Positions 54,570 to 64,000 of a stretch of 64,000 bases of DNA are shown here, in pieces (position 1 is the first letter of the stretch; each line of letters starts with the position of its first letter). The notes beneath the pieces are model-generated. The model did not search any database. It worked only from the letters and a program-made list of their open reading frames with translations, and had not been told where the DNA came from. Position numbers and translations under genes: made by a program. Source of the stretch: Rutidosis leptorrhynchoides (lineage: Eukaryota > Streptophyta > Magnoliopsida > Asterales > Asteraceae); assembly GCF_046630445.1 (NCBI RefSeq), contig NC_092333.1, forward strand, positions 714,689,001 through 714,753,000, in the 5' to 3' direction.

Positions 54570-56097
54570 CCCAGTTTGCCTGATGATTCACGAACGTCAT
54601 AACTTGTAATAATTATATAATCATTTTTTTTATGATGTAAGTTTTTATTTTATAAATCGATATAAGAAGAAATACAATTAAATCAAAGATGTACAAGTAA
54701 AACACTATTTGCTACAAGTAAAACACTATTTGATACAGTAAAACACTATTTGCTACAGTGAAACACTATTTGCTACAGTAAATTTTCGCTTTGCTACAGT
54801 AACATACTATTTACTACAGTACAATACTATTTGCTACAACAAAAAACTATTTGCTACAGCAAAAAACTATTTACTACAGTAACACTATTTACTACAGTAA
54901 ACATTATTTACTCGTATTCAATCCGTATTCGTACTCGTACAATACTCAGCTTCTATATGTATATACTATTGGTATATACACTTCAATGATCAGCTCTTAA
55001 CAGCCTTAAATGATTAACCAACATGTGGGAACCATTACTTGTGTTCAAGTATGAATTATTACATAAAATAACAAAATGAGGAGCCTTTGTTTTCATGATA
55101 AAATCACGCCACCACCACCATCATTTATTACATCATTTCCATTCTATAATTTCACATACAAATCCTCTCTAATTACCTACTCCAAGAACACTTGAAAGAT
55201 CAGGAACATCCAAATTATCTTAGTAATTTTTTCTTTCTAATTCAAGGTAATACTCATATTCAAACTTTGATTCAATTTCTATAACTATAACAATCTTAAA
55301 TCAAGTAGTAATCTTACTTGAACTTGTTTTCGTGTCATGATGAACTTCCAAGCCATCAAAGATCCTTTGAAGCTCAAGTTAATTTCTCATCATTTCCAGT
55401 ATGTTTACCTACTATACTTGAGGTAGTGATGATGTTCATAACATCATTCGATTCATATATATATAACTATCTTATTCGAAGATTTAAACTTGTAATCACT
55501 AGAACATAGTTTAGTTAATTCTAAACTTGTTCGCAAACCAAGTTAATCCTTCTAACTTAACTTTTAAAATCAACTAAACACATGTTCTATATCTATATGA
55601 TATGCTAACTTAATGATTTAAAACATGGAAACACGAAGAACAGCGTAAAACCGGACATACGCCGTCGTAGTGAAATCGGGGGCTGTTTTGGGTTAGATAA
55701 TTAAAAACTATGATAAACTTTGATTTAAAAGTTGTTCTTTTGGGAAAATGATTTTTCTTATGAACATGAAACTATATCCAAAAATCATGGTTAAACTCAA
55801 AGTGGAAGTATGTTTTTCAAAATGGTCATCAAGATGTCGTTCTTTCGACAGAAATGACTACATCTTACAAAAACAACTTGTAACCTGTATTTTTGACTAT
55901 AAACTTATACTTTTTATGTTTAGTTTCATAAATTTCAGTTCATTATGAAACCATAGCAATTTGATTCACTCAAAACGAATTTAAAACGAAGAAATTATGG
56001 GTAAAACAAAATTGGATATTTTTGCTTATTTTAGCTACGTGAAACTTTGTAACAAACCTATACGAACCATAACTTAACTAAATTATATTGTATTATA
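54570..56097 (+). mobile_element. Probable gypsy-type LTR fragment interrupted by E4 (fossil)
   Basis: The region opens with a GATGATTCACGAACGTCATA segment and then a CTACAGTAAA-type tandem array, both of which I associate with LTRs of Asteraceae gypsy elements. It continues noncoding to 56097, where E4 is inserted. The partner LTR is not in the window. Confidence 0.4.
54691..54905. repeat. Tandem repeat of about 20 bp (CACTATTTGCTACAGTAAA type)
   Basis: About ten imperfect copies of an ACTATTTGCTACAGTAAAAC-like unit. Confidence 0.85.
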
Positions 56098-58328
56098 TGT
56101 AAGGCCCCGTCCTAATCCATCTGGACGAATACATCACATTTGGTTACATCGCGAGGTACTTGACCTCTATATGATACATTTTACAAACATTGCATTCTTT
56201 TTTAAACACAATCTTTCTTTACATCGAAAGTTGACGACATGCATACCATTTCATAATATATTCAACTATAATTGACTTAATAATAATCTTGATGAACTCA
56301 ACGACTCGAATGCAACGTCTTTTGAAATATGTCATGAATGACTCCAAGTAATATCTCTAAAATGAGCAAATGCACAGCGGAAGATTTCTTTCATACCTGA
56401 GAATAAACATGCTTTAAAGTGTCAACCAAAAGGTTGGTGAGTTCATTAGTTTAAGATAAATAATCATTTTCATCATTTTAATAGACCATAAGATTTTCAT
56501 TTCTCATAAATATACGCCCCATGCATAGAGACAAAAATAATCATTCATATGGATTGAACACCTGGTAACCGACCTTAACTAGATGCATATAAGAATATCC
56601 CCTATCATTCCAGGAAACCCTTCGGACATGATATAAAATAACATCGAAGTACTAAAGCATCCGATACTTTGGATGGGGTTCGTCGGGCCCATAGATCTAT
56701 TTTTAGGATTCGAGTCAATTAGGGTGTCTGTTCCTTAATTCTTAGATTACCAGACTTAATAAAAAGGGGCATATTCGGCTTCGATTATTCAACCATATAA
56801 TGTAGTTTCAATTACTTGTGTCTATTTCCTAAAACATTTATAAAGATTTCGCATGATCTCAGCCCAAAAATATAAAGGGTAAAAAGGCAAATGAAACTCA
56901 CCTAATGTATTTTGTAGCAAAAATAAATATGACTATATTGAACAATGCAGGGTTGGCCTCGGATTCACGAACCCTTAGGAAGTTTTCTAAAAAGAATTGT
57001 CCCATTCGAGACTCGAACCCATGACCTCCTGGATACCCGCAAACAACCTTAACCACTAATCCGTTTCTGTTTTATCTGATATACTTTATAACTATATAAA
57101 TATGACCCGTATGTCTTTCTTCTTCATCATCTTCTTAAAACTCAAATCGATTTCAGGGATCAAGCTTAATTTAATTAATCATTGAATGGATTTTAGGATT
57201 TGTATACGAACCAGAAACACAAATTGATTGATTAAATAAATTAACACATAAAAAAAAATTAAAAACGCTGTACAGAATGAAGAACACCTTCGTTGAACTA
57301 AAAATCGGTTTCGAATATTTAGACTATTTTAGCTCTAGTATACAATATAAAAAAAGTTCATAGTCCTTATTAGAACCTTTCTGTATTATGAATTCCAACA
57401 GAAACGTTAAACTAGAAACAGATTTTGTGATGAACAAAGTCTTTGACTTTTTAGAAATAAACTTTGACTCTCAAATTCACAATCAATAAAAAGATTTGGG
57501 TCGTAAAACTTTTCAGATAGTTGGACTAGATCAATCCTAACACGACTGCATTTACAGATTTTTAAATTCAAAACGAAATTGAAGTTTGGCAAAAATGGAA
57601 ACAGGAACAGGGTAGTCGACTTTATTTTCTGTGTTTTGGATTTCAAATCTCGAATTTGCAGTAGTGTATGGCATATATACCGATAGATATTATCTAATTG
57701 AAACTTAGTAAAGATAGTGGGATCGAGCTAGCTGCACTGTAACTCGATTTGGACTGGTAACGGTCTTTGGACAGAAAAATCAAGCAGAATATATAAAGTA
57801 AAATAAACAGATGGATAATTCCAACAAGTTGTACAACTAATACAGTTAGTTAATGCTTTTAGAGATATAAACAAAAATCATAAACAGTTTTTGATTGATA
57901 TGCGTAACAAGATCGTACCAGTTATTGGTTTCTTTATATAATTTATGTAATTAAATTAATATTAATGATAAAAATATATTAATTATAATAATGATAATAA
58001 TTACATAATAATAATAAATAATAATGATATTAAAAAGAATAAAATGATAATACTAATATTATTAGTGATAATAATAATAAATTGTATAATTTTCTAATAA
58101 TAAAAATAAAAATTTATAATATTAATAATAACATTATACTTCTTTTTAATAATATACTAATAACAATAATTTTTAATAATAAGGATATAATAATTTTAGT
58201 AATAATAACATTAATAATGATATTAATAATAATAGTAATAAAGATAATAATAGTATGACAATAAATATAATAATGATGATAAATAAGATGTTTATTAATG
58301 GTGATCATAGTATTAGAAATAATAATAT

Positions 58329-58387
<59 letters not shown>

Positions 58388-59021
58388 TTCATATCTATAT
58401 AATATATTATTATAATTATAATAATACAAATAATAATACTAATATTAATATTAATACTAATAATGAGAGTAATACCAATAATATTGATATAACATTTTAT
58501 GTTTATCAATTCTTAATTTTTTTATATGTTATGTATTAAACTAATAATATTAATAATACTGATGTCAATATTAATAATGAAAGTAGTATTCATTAATATA
58601 GTAATTATGTTTTAACTTATAATTACAAATAATATATTAATTTTATTCTATATTATATAATAATATTTATTAAATATTATATATCACAATATATTAATAA
58701 TTATTATTAGAATTCATATATAGACTCATAATATTATATATGTAAAATGGTAATTTATTTATTCTATTTATTATTTCACATTTTTAATTCCTAAGGTTTA
58801 AAGTATACATTATGGATTATATATGTCCATATATTTATATTTACATGTACCTATTTATTTACAAACTAAAGTTCGTGAATCGTCGGGAATAGTCAAAGGT
58901 CAAATGATTCCATATAAATAGTTCAAAGTTTTTGAGACTCCACATTACAGATTTTGCTTATCGTGTCGAAATCAAATAAGATTCAAGTTTAAATTTGATC
59001 GGAAATTCCCGGGTCATCACA
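56098..59021 (-). repeat. E4 3-prime LTR (2,924 bp)
   Basis: On the minus strand it runs from TGTGATGACCC to GGCCTTACA. Core boundaries are at 58871-58881 and 56962-56972. It carries the conserved CAACC/GGTTG block (56423-56436) and an AT run (58333-58382). It is shorter than the E1 LTRs because the core lacks the long TTA array beside the A/B-box module. Confidence 0.85.
56978..57075 (-). other. tRNA-like A/B-box module in the E4 3-prime LTR
   Basis: On the minus strand, box-A-like TTAGTGGTTAAGG (57059 to 57047) and box-B-like GGGTTCGAGTCTC (57020 to 57008) are spaced as in a tRNA gene, followed by T-rich sequence. This is the best preserved of the modules in the three LTR types. A tRNA-derived SINE head inserted in an ancestral LTR is the simplest explanation. 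No tRNA cloverleaf is intact. Confidence 0.55.
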
Positions 59022-59060
59022 GTACCTACCCGTTAAAGAAATTTCGTCCCGAAATTTGAG
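59022..59060 (-). promoter_or_regulatory. E4 polypurine-tract region with conserved hairpin
   Basis: On the minus strand AAATTTCGGGACGAAATTT, then AACGGGTAGGTAC touching the 3-prime LTR, as in E1 and E2. Confidence 0.6.
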
Positions 59061-59410
59061 TGAGGTCGTCATGGCTAACAATAAAAATGTTTTCATGACA
59101 AATATGAATTGATAAATGGAGTTTTATCATTATTGACTAATATAGATAAAACGATTCGATTAGTGAAGTGTACAAATGAAGCTGTCACAACAGATTGAGA
59201 TAGAGATTTAACTTTTGACGTAGTCACGGCGGAATTTAGAAAATAAGGTGCATCTTAACTTTTGACGTAGAGGGTTGAATTCCGAAATTCAAGGGATTTA
59301 AAGAAAATCTTCGAAATTTAAAGGATTTGATTCTTCGGTGAATAAGAACATTAAGATCTCTATAATTAAATACGGTGATCTGTCTCGATTACTCTGCCTG
59401 ATATTTCCAT

Positions 59411-59420
59411 TATAAATTAA
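59411..59420 (+). promoter_or_regulatory. E4 antisense TATA element
   Basis: TATAAATTAA on the plus strand (antisense to E4), then a pyrimidine-rich leader (CTCTTCCGTTCC), 82 bp before the antisense ATG. Confidence 0.5.
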
Positions 59421-59492
59421 ACTCTTCCGTTCCATTATTCTCACCATTCCTATACTTTTTTTTTTAGTTCGTACATCCAAAACATTGTAAAA

Positions 59493-59666
59493 ATGCTTAA
59501 TCCAGTTCTAATTCTTGATATTTCCCTAATTATCATTTCTGTCATCCTTCTTTTCAATCTTCCACCAGGAAAATATGTTTACTTCTACTATTGTCTTGGG
59601 GTAATACTATTCTTAATTATACCGTGTCATTATATTGCTATTCTTATTAATATCCACGGTTTGTAA
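59493..59666 (+). CDS. E4 antisense 57-aa hydrophobic microprotein ORF
   Basis: An ATG-to-TAA frame of 57 codons on the strand opposite to E4. It begins MLNPVLILDISLIIISVILL, has a PPGKYVYFYYCLGV centre and ends YIAILINIHGL. Two hydrophobic segments (about residues 5-21 and 34-50) around a Pro-Pro/Tyr-rich turn predict a small membrane protein. Compared with E2 (48894-49067), length is equal, 38 of 57 residues match, and about 13 of the matching codons differ synonymously. The stop codon and the HGL ending are shared. The TATA spacing upstream is the same. It lies about 470 bp inside the 3-prime LTR and reads away from it. No known family is recognised; translation is unproven. Confidence 0.55.
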   Translation: MLNPVLILDISLIIISVILLFNLPPGKYVYFYYCLGVILFLIIPCHYIAILINIHGL

Positions 59667-60344
59667 CTTCCATGTTGTTATTGGACTTTATATTTTCTCT
59701 TATATTTTGGAGCTCTTTTCCTTTTTTTTTTTATATTATTCTCTCGACCTCTAGTAAAGCAAGTAACGGTCCAGAATTCGTAAGTATAGAATTTTGAATG
59801 AACTTAATGTTCTAAACAAGAAAGAACATAATAGCACGATTTGATTTGTCAAATTACCATAATCACTGAGAATAGAACTATCAAGAATATATTTTCTTGA
59901 TATGTTCATAAATTAATCAGAATGAAAGAGTTATGTAACATGATACATGATGACGTTATAATCTGTGAATCATCATGTTCTATTTAGAAACTCAGCATGA
60001 CTTACTGTAATATAATCACGTTGATCAAGTGTCATTATATTATACTAACTCATGCATCAGTTCCCAACATTACTTCAATAACATTCATATTTTAAGCTCG
60101 AAAGTTTACAGAATATAGAAACTAACAGTTTCTATATTATGTAACACTAATAGCACGAAGGGATTAATGATTTCAGATAAGAATAGTTATGAAAATATCT
60201 TCAGAAATATGGAGGATATTTATAATGAAAGATACTATGATATCTTGGAATTTCTAATATCGAAGGATGTTGAAGAAAATTTGTCCGCAAGAGTTTGGAG
60301 TCAGAAGCAAGGTATTCGTTAAAAATTTCATCAGAAACAGAATC

Positions 60345-60550
60345 ATCAGGATTCTTAATGTACAAGTTTTGTCCTTGTGATTTGTTCAGAGACTCCTTCG
60401 TAGTTTGCTCAATCAGTTTTTCAGTTTTAAACTTTTCCTAAGCTTTGCCAACATACAATTCTTTATCAACAACTTTTGTTGAGGTCGTTTACAATTTTTG
60501 TTGCTTCATTCAACTATTCAAAATTCAGAGTATTAATTCGCAGACTGGGT
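60345..60550 (-). pseudogene. Captured poly(A)-binding protein segment in E4
   Basis: On the minus strand the segment includes DKELYVGKA and KESLNKSQGQNLYIKN, the RRM3 end and the start of RRM4 of a plant PABP. It is close to the E1 copy and in the element sense orientation. It is broken. Confidence 0.7.
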
Positions 60551-61463
60551 GATTTTTCAGAATTTCAGAATGGAAGATCGTAGTTTTAAGAGGTAAATGT
60601 TATATGGATACATATAACTGTTGGTGTGGAAACGTTGCGAGACTCACAATACAGATTTGCTAATTCCCGATAATTGGTATGGCAATTCTTGTTACAAGAT
60701 GCGGATGAGTATATGATGAGACTTCAATAGATAAATTTAGTGATTTGTCGGAGAGATTTAAACCAAGGAGCGACGAGGTTGCTGGTACATCTGATGGTAA
60801 TATGGTGAAATTTAATAAAAAAAATTTCCCGGTAACAATAAAAGAGCACACGTATATATCAAGGTGTTAATAAGGTTGCTTCGAACGAAAAGTCGAAGTT
60901 AACTTGTTGGAGCTGTGACAAAATTGGCTAATTTGGAAAGGGATTGCAAAGTTATTTTCTATAATAGTAACGCCAAAGGAATTAGCACAGCTACGCGTTA
61001 AACGTTTACTCAGTTTCTGAGAGTTTTTCAGGTGCAATACTATATGCATAAATCTTTCCTTCTGTAGATGAAGTGCGGTTGGTTCATCCTCTCGTTTGAG
61101 GTGTTTTCAAGAATCATGAAAAGTTTGAACGCGGATTGTAATTGTCAAGATACAAATGAGGTTTGAGATGAAATCAAGTGGCAAACTTGAAGAATTGTTT
61201 AGTTTCATATGTTATAGTCAATATTTTAATTCATTTTAATTGTCCAATGTTATTAGTCCACAGTCGATAGTCCACAGTTGACAGTCCAATAATTCATATA
61301 TAGTTTAATATATAATATTCGAATTAATTAATACGTATCGTGACCCGTGTACATGTCTCAGACTCGATCACAACTCAAAGTATATATATTATTATAGAAT
61401 CAACCTCAACCCTGTATAGAGAACTCGATCATTACTGCATATAGAGTGTCTATGGTTATTCCA

Positions 61464-61467
<4 letters not shown>

Positions 61468-61551
<84 letters not shown>
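61468..61551. repeat. (TA)n microsatellite in E4 internal DNA
   Basis: A pure TA run of about 84 bp. Confidence 0.95.
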
Positions 61552-61554
<3 letters not shown>

Positions 61555-62337
61555 ATGTCAAAACCTTGTATACGTGTCCCGATATTTAAAGTGCGTAAAA
61601 TAAATGCAGAATTTAAATGACGATAAATAAAATGCGTAAAGTAAATAACAGAAATTAAATGATGATAAAAAAAATGCGATAATTAAATTTTGATAAATAA
61701 ACTGCGATAAATAAAATGTAATCAGTTAGCTAGGAACAGTTAGCTAGGATTTTGTTAGCGTGGATTCTTAACAAAATTTTCTCATGGTTAATTTGTTTGT
61801 TTCTAACAAATTTTTATTTTTGTCCAATGTTTTCTTCATTATGTCACTTGTTGGATTCTGATAGATCAAAATCCAAATATGAAATTGAATGAAAAGGGTT
61901 ATTCTGCGGTGAACGGATACGTATATCGGTGGTTGTAAATATGATAGTAAATGACTGTTGAATTAGATTTGAAAGAATGTACAGTGTACTTATTAATGTG
62001 AAATCTAAATATTCCTCGGGTATTACCTACCCGTTAAAATATTTTCACCATTAACAGTTTGTACGAAAGAGTTTTTAATTACAATCTTTATGAAATAATA
62101 TATATACATATATATTTTCTTCAGACGTAATTATGGATTTAATGAGTCAATGTGATATTAAACTCATTAGATTTACGGCTAGAACTAAAGTACATAATCT
62201 CTAAAACATTAGAGATTACATAATCGCCATGATGGACGAAGATAGTTTATGTAGAACGATTCGTAGAACGATGATTATGCTTGAGGTATAGATTGTGAGG
62301 TTAAGACTTGTGATGATGTTGTTATTGTTGGTACTGG

Positions 62338-62913
62338 TTATGCTGCTGGTGCTGCTGATGGTGGTACTGATGTTGTCGGTGCTACAAGTGTTGTTGGTGC
62401 TGAGGTTGGTGATGATGTTGGTGTAGTAAGTATAGCTTGTAGATCACGCACCATTCTTGTCAGGGTTTCTATCCTACCCTCTATCATTTCTATCCATCCA
62501 CTCATCTGATTCGATAGATCTTGATTATCAATTCGAAGTTCCCTAACTTCTTCTAATATTCCCCTTCGATTGGTATTCGGAAGTAGAGGTTGAATATTTT
62601 CTGAGATTGCAGTAACGCGACCTTCGAGGTGGAAAACTTTAGCAAGAAGGGTGAATACAGTGTTGCGCATAGGTTCACCGGTGAGTACATCGTTTTCTCC
62701 GATGTTAGGAGGTAAGTTTGGTTCGCGGTAGGGCTCGCCTTCTTCATTTCTCCATCGAGTGAGTAAGTCTCGGACCCACCCCCATCTCCTCCAGAAAGAA
62801 AAATAACTAAATGGTTGAGGCACTTCTGATTCATTGACTTTAGAGTCTGCTTCAATATACATCTCGAAATCGCTTACGGAACTAATGGAATCCAAGCTAG
62901 GTGTAGGATCCAT
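62338..62913 (-). CDS. E4 gag-like ORF (fossil, 191 aa)
   Basis: This is the longest open frame in the window. An acidic, Ser-rich start (MDPTPSLDSISSVSDFEMY) is followed by FWRRWGWVRDLLTRWRNEEG and VLTGEPMRNTVFTLLAKVFH. Next comes a probable coiled coil (about residues 115-160, ILEEVRELRIDNQDLSNQ and IEGRIETLTRMVRDLQAIL), and a Pro/Thr/Ser/Ala-rich tail from about residue 163. It starts about 430 bp inside the 5-prime LTR end. It matches the shorter E2 frame over the first 90 residues. I infer a truncated gag N-terminal/coiled-coil part; no capsid-specific motif or zinc knuckle is present. Confidence 0.6.
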   Translation of the reverse strand: MDPTPSLDSISSVSDFEMYIEADSKVNESEVPQPFSYFSFWRRWGWVRDLLTRWRNEEGEPYREPNLPPNIGENDVLTGEPMRNTVFTLLAKVFHLEGRVTAISENIQPLLPNTNRRGILEEVRELRIDNQDLSNQMSGWIEMIEGRIETLTRMVRDLQAILTTPTSSPTSAPTTLVAPTTSVPPSAAPAA

Positions 62914-63330
62914 CTCTCTCGATCAGTTAAAGGGTTTTGATATGAAATGATTTTCGAATATCGAATGATATTCTAATTATATATAGAATATCTATACATA
63001 CTTCCAAACATCCCGTGAATTACGGAGAAAATTAAGGAAACGTGTCAGATAAAGTCTACAGTGACAGATACGCTAAGATATGGATTAGTAGATATGCTAA
63101 GATATGTATTTTGTTTATACACTATTCATGCAGTCAATGCAGTAAAATGTGTCTAGATTAAGAATAATGAGCAGGTAATTTCCTAAGGATGATAAGCAGA
63201 TGATTTCCGACAAAAATGATAATCAAAAATTTTGACATGCAGACACGGTCGAAGTCCAGACTCACTAATGCATCCTAATGACTATCAGTTAGACACACTA
63301 ATGCAAGACCAGGTTCACTAAGACCACTAC

Positions 63331-63341
63331 TCTGATACCAA
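63331..63341 (-). other. E4 primer-binding site
   Basis: TTGGTATCAGA on the minus strand next to the 5-prime LTR, matching the Met-tRNA-type site of E1 and E2. Confidence 0.8.
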
Positions 63342-63342
63342 C

Positions 63343-64000
63343 TGTAAGGACCTGTCCTAATCCATCTGGACGAATACATTACATTTGGTTACATCGCGAG
63401 GTACTTGACCTCTATATGATATATTTTACAAACATTGCATTCGTTTTTAAAAGACAATCTTTCTTTACATCGAAAGTTGACGACATGCATACCATTTCAT
63501 AATATATCCAACTATAATTGACTTAATAATAATCTTGATGAACTCAACGACTCGAATGCAATGTCTTTTGAAATATGTCATGAATGACTCCAAGTAATAT
63601 CTCTAAAATGAGCAAATGCACAGCGGAAGATTTCTTTCATACCTGAGAATAAACATGCTTTAAAGTGTCAACCAAAAGGTTGGTGAGTTCATTAGTTTAA
63701 GATAAATAATCATTTTCATCATTTTAATAGACCACAAGATTTTCATTTCTCATAAATATATGTCCCATGCATAGAGACAAAAATAATCATTCATATGGAT
63801 TGAACACCTGGTAACCGACCTTAACTAGATACATATAAGAATATCCCCTATCATTCCGGGAAACCCTTCAGACATGATATAAAACAACATCAAAGTACTA
63901 AAGCATCCGGTACTTTGGATGGGGTTCGTCGGGCCAATAGATCTATCTTTAAGATTCGCGTCAATTAGGGTGTCTGTTCCCTAATTCTTAGATTACCAGA
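63343..64000 (-). repeat. E4 5-prime LTR, partial
   Basis: This is the LTR right shoulder only, a close match to 56098-56750, including the CAACC/GGTTG block (63669-63682). It continues beyond the window. Confidence 0.9.

Larger units (their letters stand above)
56098..64000 (-). mobile_element. E4: large LARD-like LTR retrotransposon, minus strand, runs off the window (fossil)
   Basis: The 3-prime LTR is at 56098-59021, internal DNA at 59022-63342, and the 5-prime LTR begins at 63343 and continues past the window end. It belongs to the E1 subfamily by its LTR right shoulder and internal layout. The internal DNA contains an open 191-codon gag-like frame, a decayed poly(A)-binding-protein segment and an intact 57-codon antisense ORF, and no pol. 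The target duplication cannot be checked because one flank is outside. It looks structurally whole within the window. Confidence 0.85.

Noticed and set aside
60660-61049. Minus-strand frames of 60-63 codons in E4 internal DNA as genes
   Set aside because: They are related to noncoding-looking E1 sequence at about 28560-28900, with no recognisable domain; their conservation may only reflect shared element ancestry.

Overview
The window is a gene-poor, AT-rich, repeat-saturated piece of a plant nuclear genome. Evidence: Helitron ends of the plant type, hAT elements with 8-bp target duplications, plant tRNA-derived SINEs, a degenerate TTTAGGG (plant telomere-type) array, LTR elements with an initiator-tRNA-Met primer site, and host fragments from plant TGA-type bZIP, NUP98 and poly(A)-binding-protein genes. 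The repeat set suggests a eudicot, probably Asteraceae; that placement is inference. I found no clearly intact host gene, no tRNA or rRNA gene and no CRISPR-like array.

Layout. 1-7.8 kb: mostly unassigned DNA with hAT copy 1 (2395-4287) and a SINE with a 16-bp target duplication (6161-6539). 7.8-12.4 kb: a 3-prime LTR plus a stub of internal DNA (minus strand), then a LINE-like tail. 13.4-19.8 kb: a Helitron with exon-like islands, split by hAT copy 2 (17542-19434), which is nearly identical to copy 1. 20-22.6 kb: a telomere-like array and a decayed TGA-type bZIP/DOG1-domain gene with introns. 22.6-34.1 kb: LTR element E1. 34.5 kb: a second Helitron 3-prime end. 36.8-40.6 kb: a long inverted repeat of exon-like segments, a NUP98 FG-repeat pseudogene and a nonautonomous hAT. 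41-42.1 kb: a SINE and a gag-like scrap. 42.45-53.28 kb: LTR element E2. 53.7-56.1 kb: fragments of other LTR elements. 56.1 kb to the window end: LTR element E4 (minus strand).

The most interesting system is the group of large, non-pol-coding LTR elements (E1, E2, E4 and the 7.8-kb fragment). They resemble LARDs: LTRs of about 3-3.5 kb around about 4.4 kb of internal DNA. Diverged members share (a) a short gag-like ORF near the primer site; (b) a captured segment of a host poly(A)-binding protein gene (RRM3/RRM4 junction); (c) near the 3-prime LTR and on the opposite strand, a 57-codon ORF for a hydrophobic microprotein with a TATA box about 82 bp upstream; (d) LTRs built of conserved shoulders around a variable AT-rich core, the core bounded by an 11-bp inverted repeat; and (e) a tRNA-like A/B-box module inside the core. 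The antisense microprotein and the captured PABP segment are the best candidates for something undescribed.
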